Position numbers and translations under genes: made by a program. A model generated the notes under the pieces. The model did not search any database. It was not told where the DNA came from and saw nothing but the letters and a program-made list of their open reading frames with translations. Positions 1-9,122 of a stretch of 64,000 nucleotides of DNA are shown one piece after another. The DNA lies in contig JAACMV010000002.1 of the NCBI GenBank assembly GCA_010909725.1, positions 1,240,001 to 1,304,000 of the forward strand, written 5' to 3'. The stretch's first letter is position 1; every line of letters begins with the position of its first letter. This stretch comes from Picochlorum sp. 'celeri'. Lineage: Eukaryota; Chlorophyta; Trebouxiophyceae.

Positions 1-1421
1 AGGTACATCCTGCTCTAGGGCCAAAGTCTGGGCCTCTCTTCTCGGCAAGATTTCTTCGTGAACAATCTGATTCTTATAGTACTCGAGTGATTTCAAATGC
101 TCCAGCAGATGGTCAGGGGATAATTTCTCATTGCTGGTGCAAGGAGGGGTTTTCTTCAGCAGGAGCGGCGGAGCTGCAGAGTGTCTTTGTCCACCCACTG
201 AAAGAGCCCTGACTGTATCATTTTTGACGAAAGCAGATTTCTCGACCACTTCCTCCAAAGACATTGGAACTATACACGATTGGAGATCCGTTTCCCCCTT
301 TTCCATTGGTGGTACCCCAGAATACTCAAGACCAGAGATTGAGTATCTCCACGGGCTGTTCTTTCCCCTGCACTCCAGGATGAAATTTATCAATGACTTG
401 CGCAGGATCCAGCTCTGTCGCACCCTTTTCTTGCTGCATTTCATTCCTTTCGAGATCCTCGTCGCCAGGTCCACTTTGAACTGCTCTGGCACCTTTTCAG
501 ACCGTGCTTTCCATACGTCGCTAAACTCCAGTGTGGCATGCTCTCCACACTCCTCGCACAATGCCATGCGACATGTACCCGAACATCCCGCAGATCGATA
601 TATCGCAATAACACATGGACAAAGACGCGCAAGAATATCGATATGGCTCGAAACTAATTCCCTTTCCTCGTCATCTCTCAGCATGCCCTTGACAGTTTTC
701 CACTGACACCTGATTTTCCTTGCCATTAGAAACTCTATAATGCCCCAGACCACGTCAAACACCCTTTCTAATTCTTCAAATACTTTTGGAATATGTAAAA
801 CTGCCAATGCATCGTTGCCAACGGTGCATCGTGGGTGATTACCATCATTCAGTACTGTGCCCTCATCATCTTGGCATGGGGCTGTCACCATGTTTCTTCT
901 TCTTTTCGAATCCTTCACGGGCGAAGGATTCGGGCGCAATATGTACCCAGGTAGCATTGTATCCATTTCCTGAGATTCCCTGATCGGCAAGGGAGGCTCC
1001 ACATGTTCTGGCACCTCCTCTGGCAGCACCTTATCCTTGGCCTTTGTCCTTTTCCTCAAACAGGCCACCTGCGCAACATCACAGTAGCATGCTACCTTTT
1101 TCTTGTTTGCTTCATGCAAATGATGATATGTTCGTACCAAAAAACAACCCTCAGCTAAACCCAATTCGCAAAGCTCCCTATCGTTCTTCAAAACCTCTCC
1201 CTGCACCACAGTGGAAATAGTATGCCAGGCGGGCTACAATAAAAAGGCACCACGAGACTCGATCGTACATTGTACATAATTTTACACCCCTGAAATCTAG
1301 CATCGATATCTCTCAATTTCCTCCTCACATCCCGAACAGTTGATAGTGGGTACCCACCGCCCTGACTGAGTTCAAACCGTTGCCCTCCACACAGGGTCTT
1401 GACTTCAACAAACTCCACCAT
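1..1421 (-). CDS. Ubiquitin-like domain protein, 3' part cut by window edge
   Basis: Two exons read on the minus strand: 1421-1269 and 1200 to the left edge, with a 68-bp GT-AG intron (1201-1268) in phase 0. Across the junction the first ~75 residues form a ubiquitin-like fold: VEVKTLCGGQ, then KIMYNGEVLKNDRELCELG and a closing GCFLVR, as in RAD23-type UBL domains. The second exon stays open for 400 codons to the window edge. It carries a charged linker and a Cys/His cluster (RLCPC...CSGTC...CEECGEH) at about residues 240-275. I chose the Met at 1421 because it begins directly at the UBL; an in-frame Met at 1562 would add 47 residues. UBL proteins usually act as adaptors to the proteasome or ubiquitin ligases; the role here is unknown. 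The exon join and UBL are seen in sequence; function is inference. Confidence 0.6.
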
Positions 1422-2035
1422 TGTACCCAATGGTCTGTACCAGCATGAAAACTCACATGATTCTTTATTTTGCTGGTCGATGCCGTCAGACCTCTGCCCT
1501 TCGGACCCACACGATAGCTGTAACCAGATGCTCTGTTCATTCGGAGGGAGAATCCAATCCAACTCTGGTCACGTGCATGCATGCATGCAGATCATCGACA
1601 TCGGGCGACCAAAACACGCTCTCGCTGCATTTATTTAATCAATAATCCAATATATGTGATATGATGATGACGATGAGACACACGCGTGCCGACTGCAGGC
1701 TGACAGCAACTGTCCACCGGGCGGCCTCTGCTCGAACTGCGTCCAGAGCGATGATCGTGCCTTCTTCCTTACATGGATCTTCCATTACCAAGGTGCGTGA
1801 TTTGATACACACGGTTGCATGGCATTTAGGGTGTCTTGCAGCAGTGGCCATGCAACATTGAATCGGTTTAAACGTAGTCGTTGTACCTTGATATGCAGCC
1901 GTTTCAGGGGAAATCGACCATTTCGAAGACTTTTGTAGCCAGAACTACATCTCATATCTGTACGTTGTTCGATATAAGGCGTCTGTGCTCCGGACTATTT
2001 TTTTCTCTGCATGTGTCTCCTGACCATCACCGTCC
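1422..2035. other. Divergent intergenic region, possible 5' exon of PGDH
   Basis: This stretch lies between the divergent UBL and phosphoglycerate dehydrogenase genes, so both promoters probably sit here. On the plus strand 1661-1792 encodes 44 residues rich in Arg, Ala, Ser and Thr (RADCRLTATVHRAASARTAS), like an organelle transit peptide, and ends at AAG followed by GTGCGTG, the donor form used by other genes here. Splicing to the AG just inside the PGDH ORF would need one carried base, so the phases do not fit simply. I therefore leave it as a possible 5' exon only. Confidence 0.3.
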
Positions 2036-3700
2036 ATGACTGCAGGCGCGGCAGCGGATGCCGACAGTACTCCCCCAACGATCCTTGTTGCAGAGAAGCT
2101 TGGTCAGGGGGGTGTTGATATGTTGAAGACTGCTGGTGAGGTTGACTGTAGTTACGATCTCTCACGGGATGAGCTCCTGGAGAAGATCAAAAGTGTGGAT
2201 GCCATTGTCATTCGCTCGGGAACAAAAGTTGATCGCGAGGTATTTGAAGCGTCGGGAGGGAGGCTCAAGGTGGTTGGCAGGGCCGGGGTTGGTATTGATA
2301 ATGTAGATCTGGCTGCAGCCAGCGAGACTGGATGCCTTGTGGTAAATGCTCCTACAGCAAACACCGTGGCCGCTGCTGAGCACGGAATTGCTCTTCTCTG
2401 CGCCCTCGCTAGGAATGTGGCACAGGCAGACGTGTCCATGAAGGCTGGAAGATGGGATCGCTCCAAATATGTCGGTGTCTCCATGGTTGGCAAGACGTTG
2501 GCCATTATGGGATTCGGAAAAGTTGGCGGAGAGGTTGCCAGAAGAGCCAAGGGATTGGGAATGAACGTGATTGCTCATGATCCATATGCTTCCGAAGAGC
2601 GGGCCATGGCTATCGGTGTGAAGCTTGTGTCCTTTGACGAGGCACTGTCAGCAGGAGATTTCTTCTCCTTGCACATGCCACTCACCCCCGACACCAAGGG
2701 ATTGTTCGGGGACGATGCCTTTGCCAAGATCAAGAAAGGTGCTCGTATCATTAATGTGGCACGTGGAGGAGTGATCGATGACGATGCTCTGGCAAGGGCT
2801 CTGGATGCTGGTATAGTTGCCGGTGCTGCTCTGGACGTTTTTGAGCAAGAGCCACCCCCAGCTGATCATCCATTGGTAGGTCGCCCTGATGTGATTTGCA
2901 CCCCACATTTGGGAGCTTCTACAAGAGAAGCGCAGGAAGAAGTCGCGTATGAGATTGCCGAGGCAGTGATGGGGGCATTGAAGGGTGAACTCACCAGCAG
3001 TGTAGTCAATGCCCCAATGGTGGCCCCTGAGGTTCTCAAGGAGCTCCAACCATTCGTTGCCCTTTCCACAGGTCTTGGAAGAGCAGCTGTTCAGCTTGTA
3101 TCAGACCATGGGTTCTCAGAAATTGAGATCACATATCACTCCAGCAGGGGAGGTGATCTGGACACAAGACTGCTGAGGGCCATGGTCGTGAAGGGCATCC
3201 TGGAGCAAATCACAGAGTCGCAGGTCAATATTGTAAATGCGGATCTTTTGGCCAAGAAGAGAGGTCTCAAGATTGTAGAAAAAGTTGTGCCTTCCGAATC
3301 TGGTGCAATCATCACAGAAATGGAGGTTGCCGTCTCGAGCAAGGACTCAAAGTTCTCCTCTGCAGTGGACCCAAATACGAATAAAATCACGGTGGGCGGA
3401 GAAGTGAAGCAGAATGGCATTCCTTTCCTCACCAAGATTGGCGCTTTTGACGTGGATGTCGCAATGCTCGGGGATGTTGCTTTGGTAAGGCAGACTGATC
3501 AGCCAGGAATCATTGCCGGCGTCTCCACCAGATTGGCAGAGTACCAGTTGAATGTGAACTACATGACTGTCTCAGTGGCAAGCAAGGGCCAGGAAGCCAT
3601 CATGGCAATCGGGTTGGATGCCAAACCAGGAAGTGATGTTTTGGATGCCATCTCCAAAGTTGAGGGAGTCAAGGAAGTCACATCCTTCAGCGAACAATGA
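2036..3700 (+). CDS. D-3-phosphoglycerate dehydrogenase
   Basis: 554 residues. The enzyme oxidises 3-phosphoglycerate to 3-phosphohydroxypyruvate with NAD+, the first step of the phosphorylated serine pathway, which is plastidial in plants. The substrate-binding domain starts at PTILVAEKLG. The Rossmann motif GFGKVG is at 159-164. Catalytic residues are Arg243 (NVARGG), Glu272 (DVFEQEP) and His291 (CTPHLGAST). An intervening allosteric domain follows, then a C-terminal ACT domain (about 480-554, RQTDQPGIIAGV), which makes this the long type I form. Translation from the first ATG gives only a short Ala/Asp-rich leader, so any transit peptide would need an upstream exon (see 1661-1792). A TGTAA motif lies about 50 nt past the stop. 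Confidence 0.95.
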   Translation: MTAGAAADADSTPPTILVAEKLGQGGVDMLKTAGEVDCSYDLSRDELLEKIKSVDAIVIRSGTKVDREVFEASGGRLKVVGRAGVGIDNVDLAAASETGCLVVNAPTANTVAAAEHGIALLCALARNVAQADVSMKAGRWDRSKYVGVSMVGKTLAIMGFGKVGGEVARRAKGLGMNVIAHDPYASEERAMAIGVKLVSFDEALSAGDFFSLHMPLTPDTKGLFGDDAFAKIKKGARIINVARGGVIDDDALARALDAGIVAGAALDVFEQEPPPADHPLVGRPDVICTPHLGASTREAQEEVAYEIAEAVMGALKGELTSSVVNAPMVAPEVLKELQPFVALSTGLGRAAVQLVSDHGFSEIEITYHSSRGGDLDTRLLRAMVVKGILEQITESQVNIVNADLLAKKRGLKIVEKVVPSESGAIITEMEVAVSSKDSKFSSAVDPNTNKITVGGEVKQNGIPFLTKIGAFDVDVAMLGDVALVRQTDQPGIIAGVSTRLAEYQLNVNYMTVSVASKGQEAIMAIGLDAKPGSDVLDAISKVEGVKEVTSFSEQ

Positions 3701-4275
3701 TCGACCCTTTTGCATGGAAAATAACGTCTTATTTTTCTATGGTGTTATGTAATGTATAAATGATCAGACTCGGGTCGGCAAGCAAGCCAGACAGCGCTGC
3801 TCGAGTGCAACGGCAGCGTGTGCTCAACCCACACGCTACGAGGCGCATTCTTCACGGAAAATCTCCACTATATAGATATTTTCAGGGTTTTAGACATCAT
3901 TCGAGGCCTTTGAAAAGCACAGAGAGGGCTGTCGCTGATGGAAATGACGAATCTAGCGAGGACTTTAGGTTTCGGAGGAACTTCGACTGGACCAGGTGTC
4001 TCAGCCTTGCTGGATGCTCTTTCGAGGCGTATAATGATTTGGATGAAGATTCGGAGCACCTGTCCCGGTTGACGACGAATGGAACCGAAACAAGCGCTAC
4101 CTCATGATCAGGAAGCCGCTGATCATCTCGAGGCACGGGTCAGACTGACTCGGTGCCCAAACCGGACACTCTCCAAAGAGCCCGTGGCAGTTGAGACAAG
4201 TCACAAACCAAAGTCAATGTATTCTCTCGCCCACATAATAAAAGCGTGATATTTATATCAAAGTTATGTAGCAAA
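3701..4275. other. Intergenic stretch without a supported gene
   Basis: This stretch starts with the PGDH 3' flank (TGTAA at 3748-3752). A 115-codon frame at 3760-4107 and a 42-codon frame starting near 3945 are open on the plus strand. Neither resembles a family I know, and they overlap each other, so I call no gene. AT content rises just before the AT-hook ORF at 4276. Confidence 0.4.
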
Positions 4276-4668
4276 ATGGAAAACAGACAGCAAATATCCA
4301 ACGGTGCCTGTGTTTCGGGAGATGTACAGATGATCACACCGAATAACACGGTTCCGCAAAAGCGCGGTAGAGGGCGACCTAGGAAGAATCCAGTCGCAAA
4401 TACGACTGTAAATAGTACGAATACGAATAATATACAGGGCGGCAGTGTGCCTTTTGGCTCTGATTCGAGTCTCGTCCATGAGCCTGGCAACCAACTGAAC
4501 CGAACGGTTGGATCTCGTTTGAATCCAAATTTGAATTCAAATCCAGCTCCAACCCCATATCATACGCCCATGCAACACAATGCTAGATATGATATTTCGT
4601 CAGAAATGCCTTTCGATGAAATAAGAGATGATGTTTCTGGCTATGAGTGTGTCCAGGACTATGGATGA
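4276..4668 (+). CDS. AT-hook protein fragment, interrupted
   Basis: About 130 residues, polar and Asn/Thr/Pro-rich, with a canonical AT-hook KRGRGRPRKNP near residue 35 that would bind the minor groove of AT-rich DNA. The frame ends in a stop at 4666-4668, exactly where sequence copied from the neighbouring nuclease gene begins in another frame. On the far side of that copied block, at 5148-5273, a 41-codon frame of similarly acidic character starts (MDLPQDFDALDFGD). This suggests that an original gene was split by an insertion of about 0.5 kb. An in-frame ATG also occurs 30 bases upstream of 4276. There is no recognised family beyond the AT-hook. Confidence 0.4.
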   Translation: MENRQQISNGACVSGDVQMITPNNTVPQKRGRGRPRKNPVANTTVNSTNTNNIQGGSVPFGSDSSLVHEPGNQLNRTVGSRLNPNLNSNPAPTPYHTPMQHNARYDISSEMPFDEIRDDVSGYECVQDYG

Positions 4669-5170
4669 AGAGCAGGACAAGGAGCCTCCCTTGGATAGTG
4701 GCGAACAACAGAGAAAGAAAAAACCACAGAAAAGGAAGCCACCTGCCAAGATAAAGGTTACCAAGCAGCCTTTGAAAGCCAGGACTGTGCAGAGTAAGAG
4801 GGTTCGGAATGTCAGACGTAGCCGGAATGGTAAGCGGGCGTCTACAGCTGCTGTAGATGCACACAGGTCTGGTACAAATGGGCCAAACGCAGCAGTGCAA
4901 AAGGTGCGTTTGATTGCTTGTGATGATTCTTGCAAATTGTCTATAGCACGTATAGGACAGCTAATCAATCAAATTTGTGATGTGCAGTGTGGCCAGATGC
5001 CAAAGTGCACAAAGTGCAAGAAGAATCAAGCACGGATAGGAGGTCTTTGTAGGAAATGCAAGTATGGAAAGTGCAAAGAGTGCGAGAAGAATCTAGCACA
5101 GACAGCAGATGGTCTTTGTTACCAGTGCAAGTATGGAAAGTGCACATATGGATTTGCCACAAGATTTTGA
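4628..5170 (+). pseudogene. Partial copy of the Cys-repeat nuclease gene
   Basis: Near-identical to 7228-7600 of the intact gene downstream. It has the same basic segment (QKRKPPAKIKVTKQPLKART), the same phase-0 intron (here 84 bp, 4904-4987, donor AAG/GTGCGT, acceptor GTGCAG) and the same Cys-repeat start (CTKCKKN, CKECEKN). It breaks off inside the third repeat, after KCTYGFATRF, and lacks the nuclease domain altogether. Because the intron is retained, the duplication happened at DNA level, not through mRNA. The block is bounded by TATGGAT at both ends (about 4661 and 5147), possible microhomology. It probably encodes no functional nuclease. Confidence 0.65.
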
Positions 5171-5273
5171 TGCTCTAGATTTTGGGGATGCATCACATTT
5201 CAGAACCGATGAAACAGGGCTGTATAGATTCGATACTACAGATCTGAACCTCCAGAAGTCCCAAGATCCCTGA
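5148..5273 (+). CDS. 41-codon ORF, possible C-terminal piece of split AT-hook gene
   Basis: An acidic open frame beginning MDLPQDFDALDFGDASHF, immediately after the copied nuclease block. It lies in a different frame from the end of the AT-hook ORF at 4668. It could be the displaced 3' part of that gene; alternatively it is chance. No family is recognised. Confidence 0.25.
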   Translation: MDLPQDFDALDFGDASHFRTDETGLYRFDTTDLNLQKSQDP

Positions 5274-5454
5274 GAGAGAGAAAACCCATCATGGTCATGA
5301 TGGATCTTGAACTGATGGTAGTGATAATCATCATCCGAGTGAGAAATCTCATGCATTCTTGTCTTTTCCCACGATCCCTTGCTATTCCATTCAATTCTGT
5401 AAAGAATAAAATACAAACTTAACGGGAAGAGCGGGGAAAAGCATCAGAATTCGC

Positions 5455-5528
5455 GGGCTTTCTGACACTCTGTTCTGCAGCGAGGAGAGATGTCACATCT
5501 GTCGTCAGCAACGAGTGTCAGAAAGCCC
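5455..5528. repeat. 15-bp perfect inverted repeat (hairpin)
   Basis: GGGCTTTCTGACACT at 5455-5469 pairs perfectly with AGTGTCAGAAAGCCC at 5514-5528 across a 44-base loop. It could be a transcript 3' hairpin or the ends of a tiny foldback element; no function is assigned. Confidence 0.7.
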
Positions 5529-5905
5529 CATATGAGCTCGAATCTTCACTATGAGATGCATGTGTTGATATGATATCAAAACTGACTCGATCGTTCTCGG
5601 CCAAGAGGGTAGGCTGCGTGACATTCACGTCGATGTCATGGTCGCAACGAGTCTTCTTCTGTATGTCATGGTTTGCAGCATTGTGGACCATGTTTATGAA
5701 CTTGGAGACATTGTTATGACCGGAAACATGCGTATCATGGACTCGGAAAGGCTTTCCGCGTCTCTCAGCGGTGGCTGGTTACGATGTGCACGTCGATAAC
5801 GACCCTGTGAGATGAAAGTGGATGCCTTTGGCACTGCCACCGTACACAGAAGAATTGAACATGTATTTTATTATCAACAAAGACGTGCCGAATAGTTATG
5901 GGCCA

Positions 5906-6271
5906 TTAAGGGGCCTCAAGATGTGAAGAGACGATGAAAGACGCTCTTCTTCTTCTCATCGCTTCGGATCTGCTCCCCTGGATCCAGATAAGCACGGTAT
6001 GTTTCTGTATCCTGTCGTGTTCCTCTTTCTTCTGGCTATCATTTCTAGTACGATTCTGTGCAGATGGGGCCGTTTGCGACATGGCTGCTGAATGGGAGTA
6101 ATTTGCCAGCAAGGCATGTCTCTTGTCCACCCTGATAGAAGTATGGTTTTGGACCCCACAGACTCTTCTTGACTTGCTTAGTACTTTGAAAGTTAGATCA
6201 TCGTACTCATCATTATAGGACAGTGGGTATTTTTTTTCTACTCGAGAGACCTCTGAGAGGTACTCATTCAT
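5906..6271 (-). CDS. Hypothetical 121-residue ORF
   Basis: Minus-strand frame beginning MNEYLSEVSRVEKKYPLSYN, with a charged Arg/Lys-rich second half (QKKEEHDRIQK, RSEAMRRRR). The amino-acid mix is compatible with coding, but there is no recognisable domain, no splice partner and no homologue I can name. It may be a remnant or a chance frame. Confidence 0.2.
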   Translation of the reverse strand: MNEYLSEVSRVEKKYPLSYNDEYDDLTFKVLSKSRRVCGVQNHTSIRVDKRHALLANYSHSAAMSQTAPSAQNRTRNDSQKKEEHDRIQKHTVLIWIQGSRSEAMRRRRASFIVSSHLEAP

Positions 6272-6334
6272 TTCTCAAGAATCATGTGTCAGCTGAGTGA
6301 GGAAGACATGTACTTTTTTATAAAAACTACATAC

Positions 6335-6356
6335 AGAGAGAGAGAGAGAGAGAGAG
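6335..6356. repeat. (GA)n microsatellite
   Basis: Eleven uninterrupted AG dinucleotides in the spacer before the nuclease gene. Confidence 0.85.
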
Positions 6357-6595
6357 CCCGAACCGAACGAGTGGATGCAATGTATATAACTCGAGTCTAG
6401 ATACTCAGAGGTATTTGTTTTGGGTGAAGGAAGGGGTGCGGAGGCTGGAAGATGTCCCATCCATGCTTGTTCATGTGTTGCATGAAAGGGTCATCGAGGA
6501 GGGGCGCCCTTCATGCAATAATGTCCGATGGCATCCTCGCCCATGGTATAGCATCACCGTTTCTCAATCCTGGCCATTTTTTATTTACATGGCAA

Positions 6596-6625
6596 ATATT
6601 AATACTCTTTTATGAGTATTAATAT
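6596..6625. repeat. AT-rich palindrome, 12-bp stem with 6-nt loop
   Basis: ATATTAATACTC, loop TTTTAT, then GAGTATTAATAT: a perfect stem 170 bp upstream of the nuclease gene start. It could be regulatory or a cruciform-forming site; position is the only support. Confidence 0.6.
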
Positions 6626-6794
6626 AATATTACACAGCGTTATCGGTATCTATACAGCGGAGAGTCGGGTACGCAGCAGGTGTTTGTCTGTGTCGCGCGG
6701 AACTTCCCGCGCGGCATCTGCAGAGTATTTTGATTTGATTTAATCATATAAATGATATTTATAATATATAGGGTAGATTGAAGGCTTTGAGGAG

Positions 6795-8646
6795 ATGGGG
6801 AGGCCCAGCAAGAAGAAGAAGGAGGAGACAGCTTCTGCCCTTGGCTGTAAGGACATTAGAGACTTCTTCACGCGCCGCGGGGTCGCTCCCAATGCTCAAA
6901 CATCTACCATGGAGGCAGAGCCAGGTGTAGTGGAAAGCGATGGGTCACCAGTTGGCACTGTGCCAACGACACAAGATGCCATGCTTGAGGATGTCACCGA
7001 TATGGATGTAGACACGGTGCCCATCACCACTCCAGAGGAGCAAGGTATGTTGTTGTATGATGTATGTTTTCGGTACATACATTGAGATGTGTATCTCTCT
7101 TCGCACGTTCATTCACATACTACTGATGCTGTTGTAGATGTAGTCGGCTCTGATTTGGCATCTGGTAGTGAGGATATTCACCCAAGCAGTACAGCATCAG
7201 CACAGCGACAGGAGAGTTCATCATCTCAGCAAACACAGAAAAGGAAGCCACCTGCCAAGCTAAAGGTTACCAAGCAGCCTTTGAAAGCCAGGACTGTGCA
7301 GAGTAAGAGGGTTCGGAATGTCAGGCGTAGCCGGAATGGTAAGCGGGCGTCTACAGATGCTGTAGATGCACACAGGTCTGGTACAAATGGGGCAAAAAAA
7401 GCAGTGCAAAAGGTGCGTTTGATTGCTCGTGATCATTCTTGCAAATGCTGCATTGTGTATAGCACGTATAGGACAGCTAATCAATCAAATTTGTGATGTG
7501 CAGACTGGCCAGAGGCCAAAGTGCACAAAGTGCAAGAAGAATGTATCAAATGGTACAGCAGATGGTCTTTGTAAGAAATGCAAGTATGGAAATTGCACAA
7601 AGTGCGAGAAGAATCTAGCACGGACAGAAGATGGTCTTTGTAATAGATGCAAGAAAGGAAAGTGCAAAATGTGCGAGAAGAATGTAGCACGGACAAAAGA
7701 TGGTCTTTGTAATGGATGCAAGAAAGGAAAGTGCAAAATGTGCGAGAAGAATCTAGCACAGACAGCAGATGGTCTTTGTAATGGATGCAAGACAGGAAAG
7801 TGCAAAGAGTGCGAGAAGAATCTAGCAGCGACAAAAGGTGGTCTGTGTAGATCATGCGATCCTGAATGGAAATGCACACAGTGTCGGAAGAATATATCTC
7901 TGACATTAGGTGGTCGGTGTCTTGGATGTTCCAATCCCAATGGTATACGCCTAGAAAAGAGGAAAGAGGAGTATTTTGCTGAGGAGCTACGAGAAAAATG
8001 CTTCGGTTCTCAAAAAGGGGTGCGCTACGATCGACAGATTGGAGATTCTGAGAGGAGACTAGATATAGGTATCGAATTCAAAAATTTTGGACACAATTTG
8101 GAGTGTGACGAAAATCAGCACCTCCATTACAAGCCTGAAGATGAGAAGAAGAGGGTTGAAGAAATTATAGTAGAGTACAAAAACAAAGGCAAGGAACAAA
8201 CCATCATATATCGCTTCAATACTGATGAGTACATTAACCTTGCTGGGGATCGCATCAAAGGAATGTTTGAGGAAAAGACGAGGCTGAATGAAGACGGGAT
8301 AGTCGTGAGGAGATATCTCGTAAAAAACGAGAGGGAATATAATCGTCGGATGAACCGTCTCATCGAGCTAGAAAACGAAGCCATCGCTCTGGGTAATGAA
8401 GAATCGCCAGAGAAGTTTGAATCTCGAGAAATTTTCTTATTCTACAATGGATACGATGATGCACATCACCGTAAGACAACTCTGTCGGAATACCTTAAAA
8501 TGCCACAGGTATACCCTCCCCACCGAGCAGTTGCTTACAAGGGTTATCAGGAGAAGAATAAGAACAAAAGAGAAAGTCCCTGGGATGAAAGATTCTTAAA
8601 AGCCAACTGTACAAGGCAAGGAAATGCAGAGCAAAAGGGAGAATAA
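6795..8646 (+). CDS. Cys-rich repeat protein with DENQH PD-(D/E)XK-like nuclease domain
   Basis: Three exons, 6795-7044, 7138-7412 and 7504-8646, give 555 residues; both introns (93 and 91 bp) are GT-AG with matching phases. The N-terminus is MGRPSKKKK (AT-hook-like), then CKDIRDFFTRR, which resembles a PCNA-binding PIP box with Cys in place of Gln. A basic stretch (about 105-170) precedes six Cys units of the form CxxCxKN...GLCxxC (about 182-315), probable zinc knuckles. The C-terminal domain has RRLDIGIEF (Asp362), LECDENQH (375-381) and YRFNTDEY (411-418). This is the pattern of a nuclease-like family I know from giant DNA viruses and algal genomes, where DENQH supplies the acidic metal site. 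It would act on DNA in the nucleus. A truncated copy sits 2 kb upstream. Cellular role unknown; nuclease activity is inferred. Confidence 0.75.
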
Positions 8647-8945
8647 GCAGTGGACACATCTCTTGATGGTCCATCATCCAGCTAGACAATGCTGGGGCAG
8701 AATGAAATCAGTTCTTGTCAATGTTCTGGATATTGATGAGATAAGGAATGATTTAGAGGAATGTGTATTGCAGTTTTTTCTTGTGTGTGTGGGCACTGAA
8801 AAGTGCAGGAAATACTGAAAGAGGGTATTGGGAGGAGCACCAAGCAAAGCAGAGAGCAGAAAGAATGTATGAGTATACGTAATGTTTGATCCATTATGAT
8901 AGTAGTAGTAGTAAAAATGAAACAGACATCATGATAAAAATAATA
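8647..8945. other. 3' flank of nuclease gene up to transposon
   Basis: No gene is evident. It holds a short AGT microsatellite (about 8901-8914) and ends at the TA dinucleotide (8944-8945) used as the target site of the pogo element. Confidence 0.5.
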
Positions 8946-8957
8946 CTGTACCGCCGC
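8946..8957 (+). repeat. Left terminal inverted repeat of pogo element
   Basis: CTGTACCGCCGC, preceded by TA; exact reverse complement of the right end. Confidence 0.85.
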
Positions 8958-9122
8958 TAACTCTTCGTGATTTCAGGATTTTCCCTCCTTTTCTTGTCCT
9001 GCAAAGTTTTCGAGTGCCAAAATTGGATTTCTCGACGATCTGAGGTGGAAACAGTGTGCAATAGATTACAATAGATGTAAATAAACCCCTTAGATGCTGT
9101 AGACGTCCAAAGACAGACGTGG

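Larger units (their letters stand above)
5274..6794. other. Long spacer with a hairpin, microsatellite and weak ORF
   Basis: No convincing gene. It holds a perfect 15-bp inverted repeat (5455-5469 with 5514-5528), a 121-codon minus-strand frame (6271-5906), a GA microsatellite at 6335-6356, and an AT-rich 12-bp palindrome about 170 bp ahead of the nuclease gene. A possible promoter for that gene would be in the last few hundred bases. Confidence 0.4.

Noticed and set aside
2152..3435. Long minus-strand frames opposite PGDH
   Set aside because: Shadows of a clearly coding plus-strand gene.
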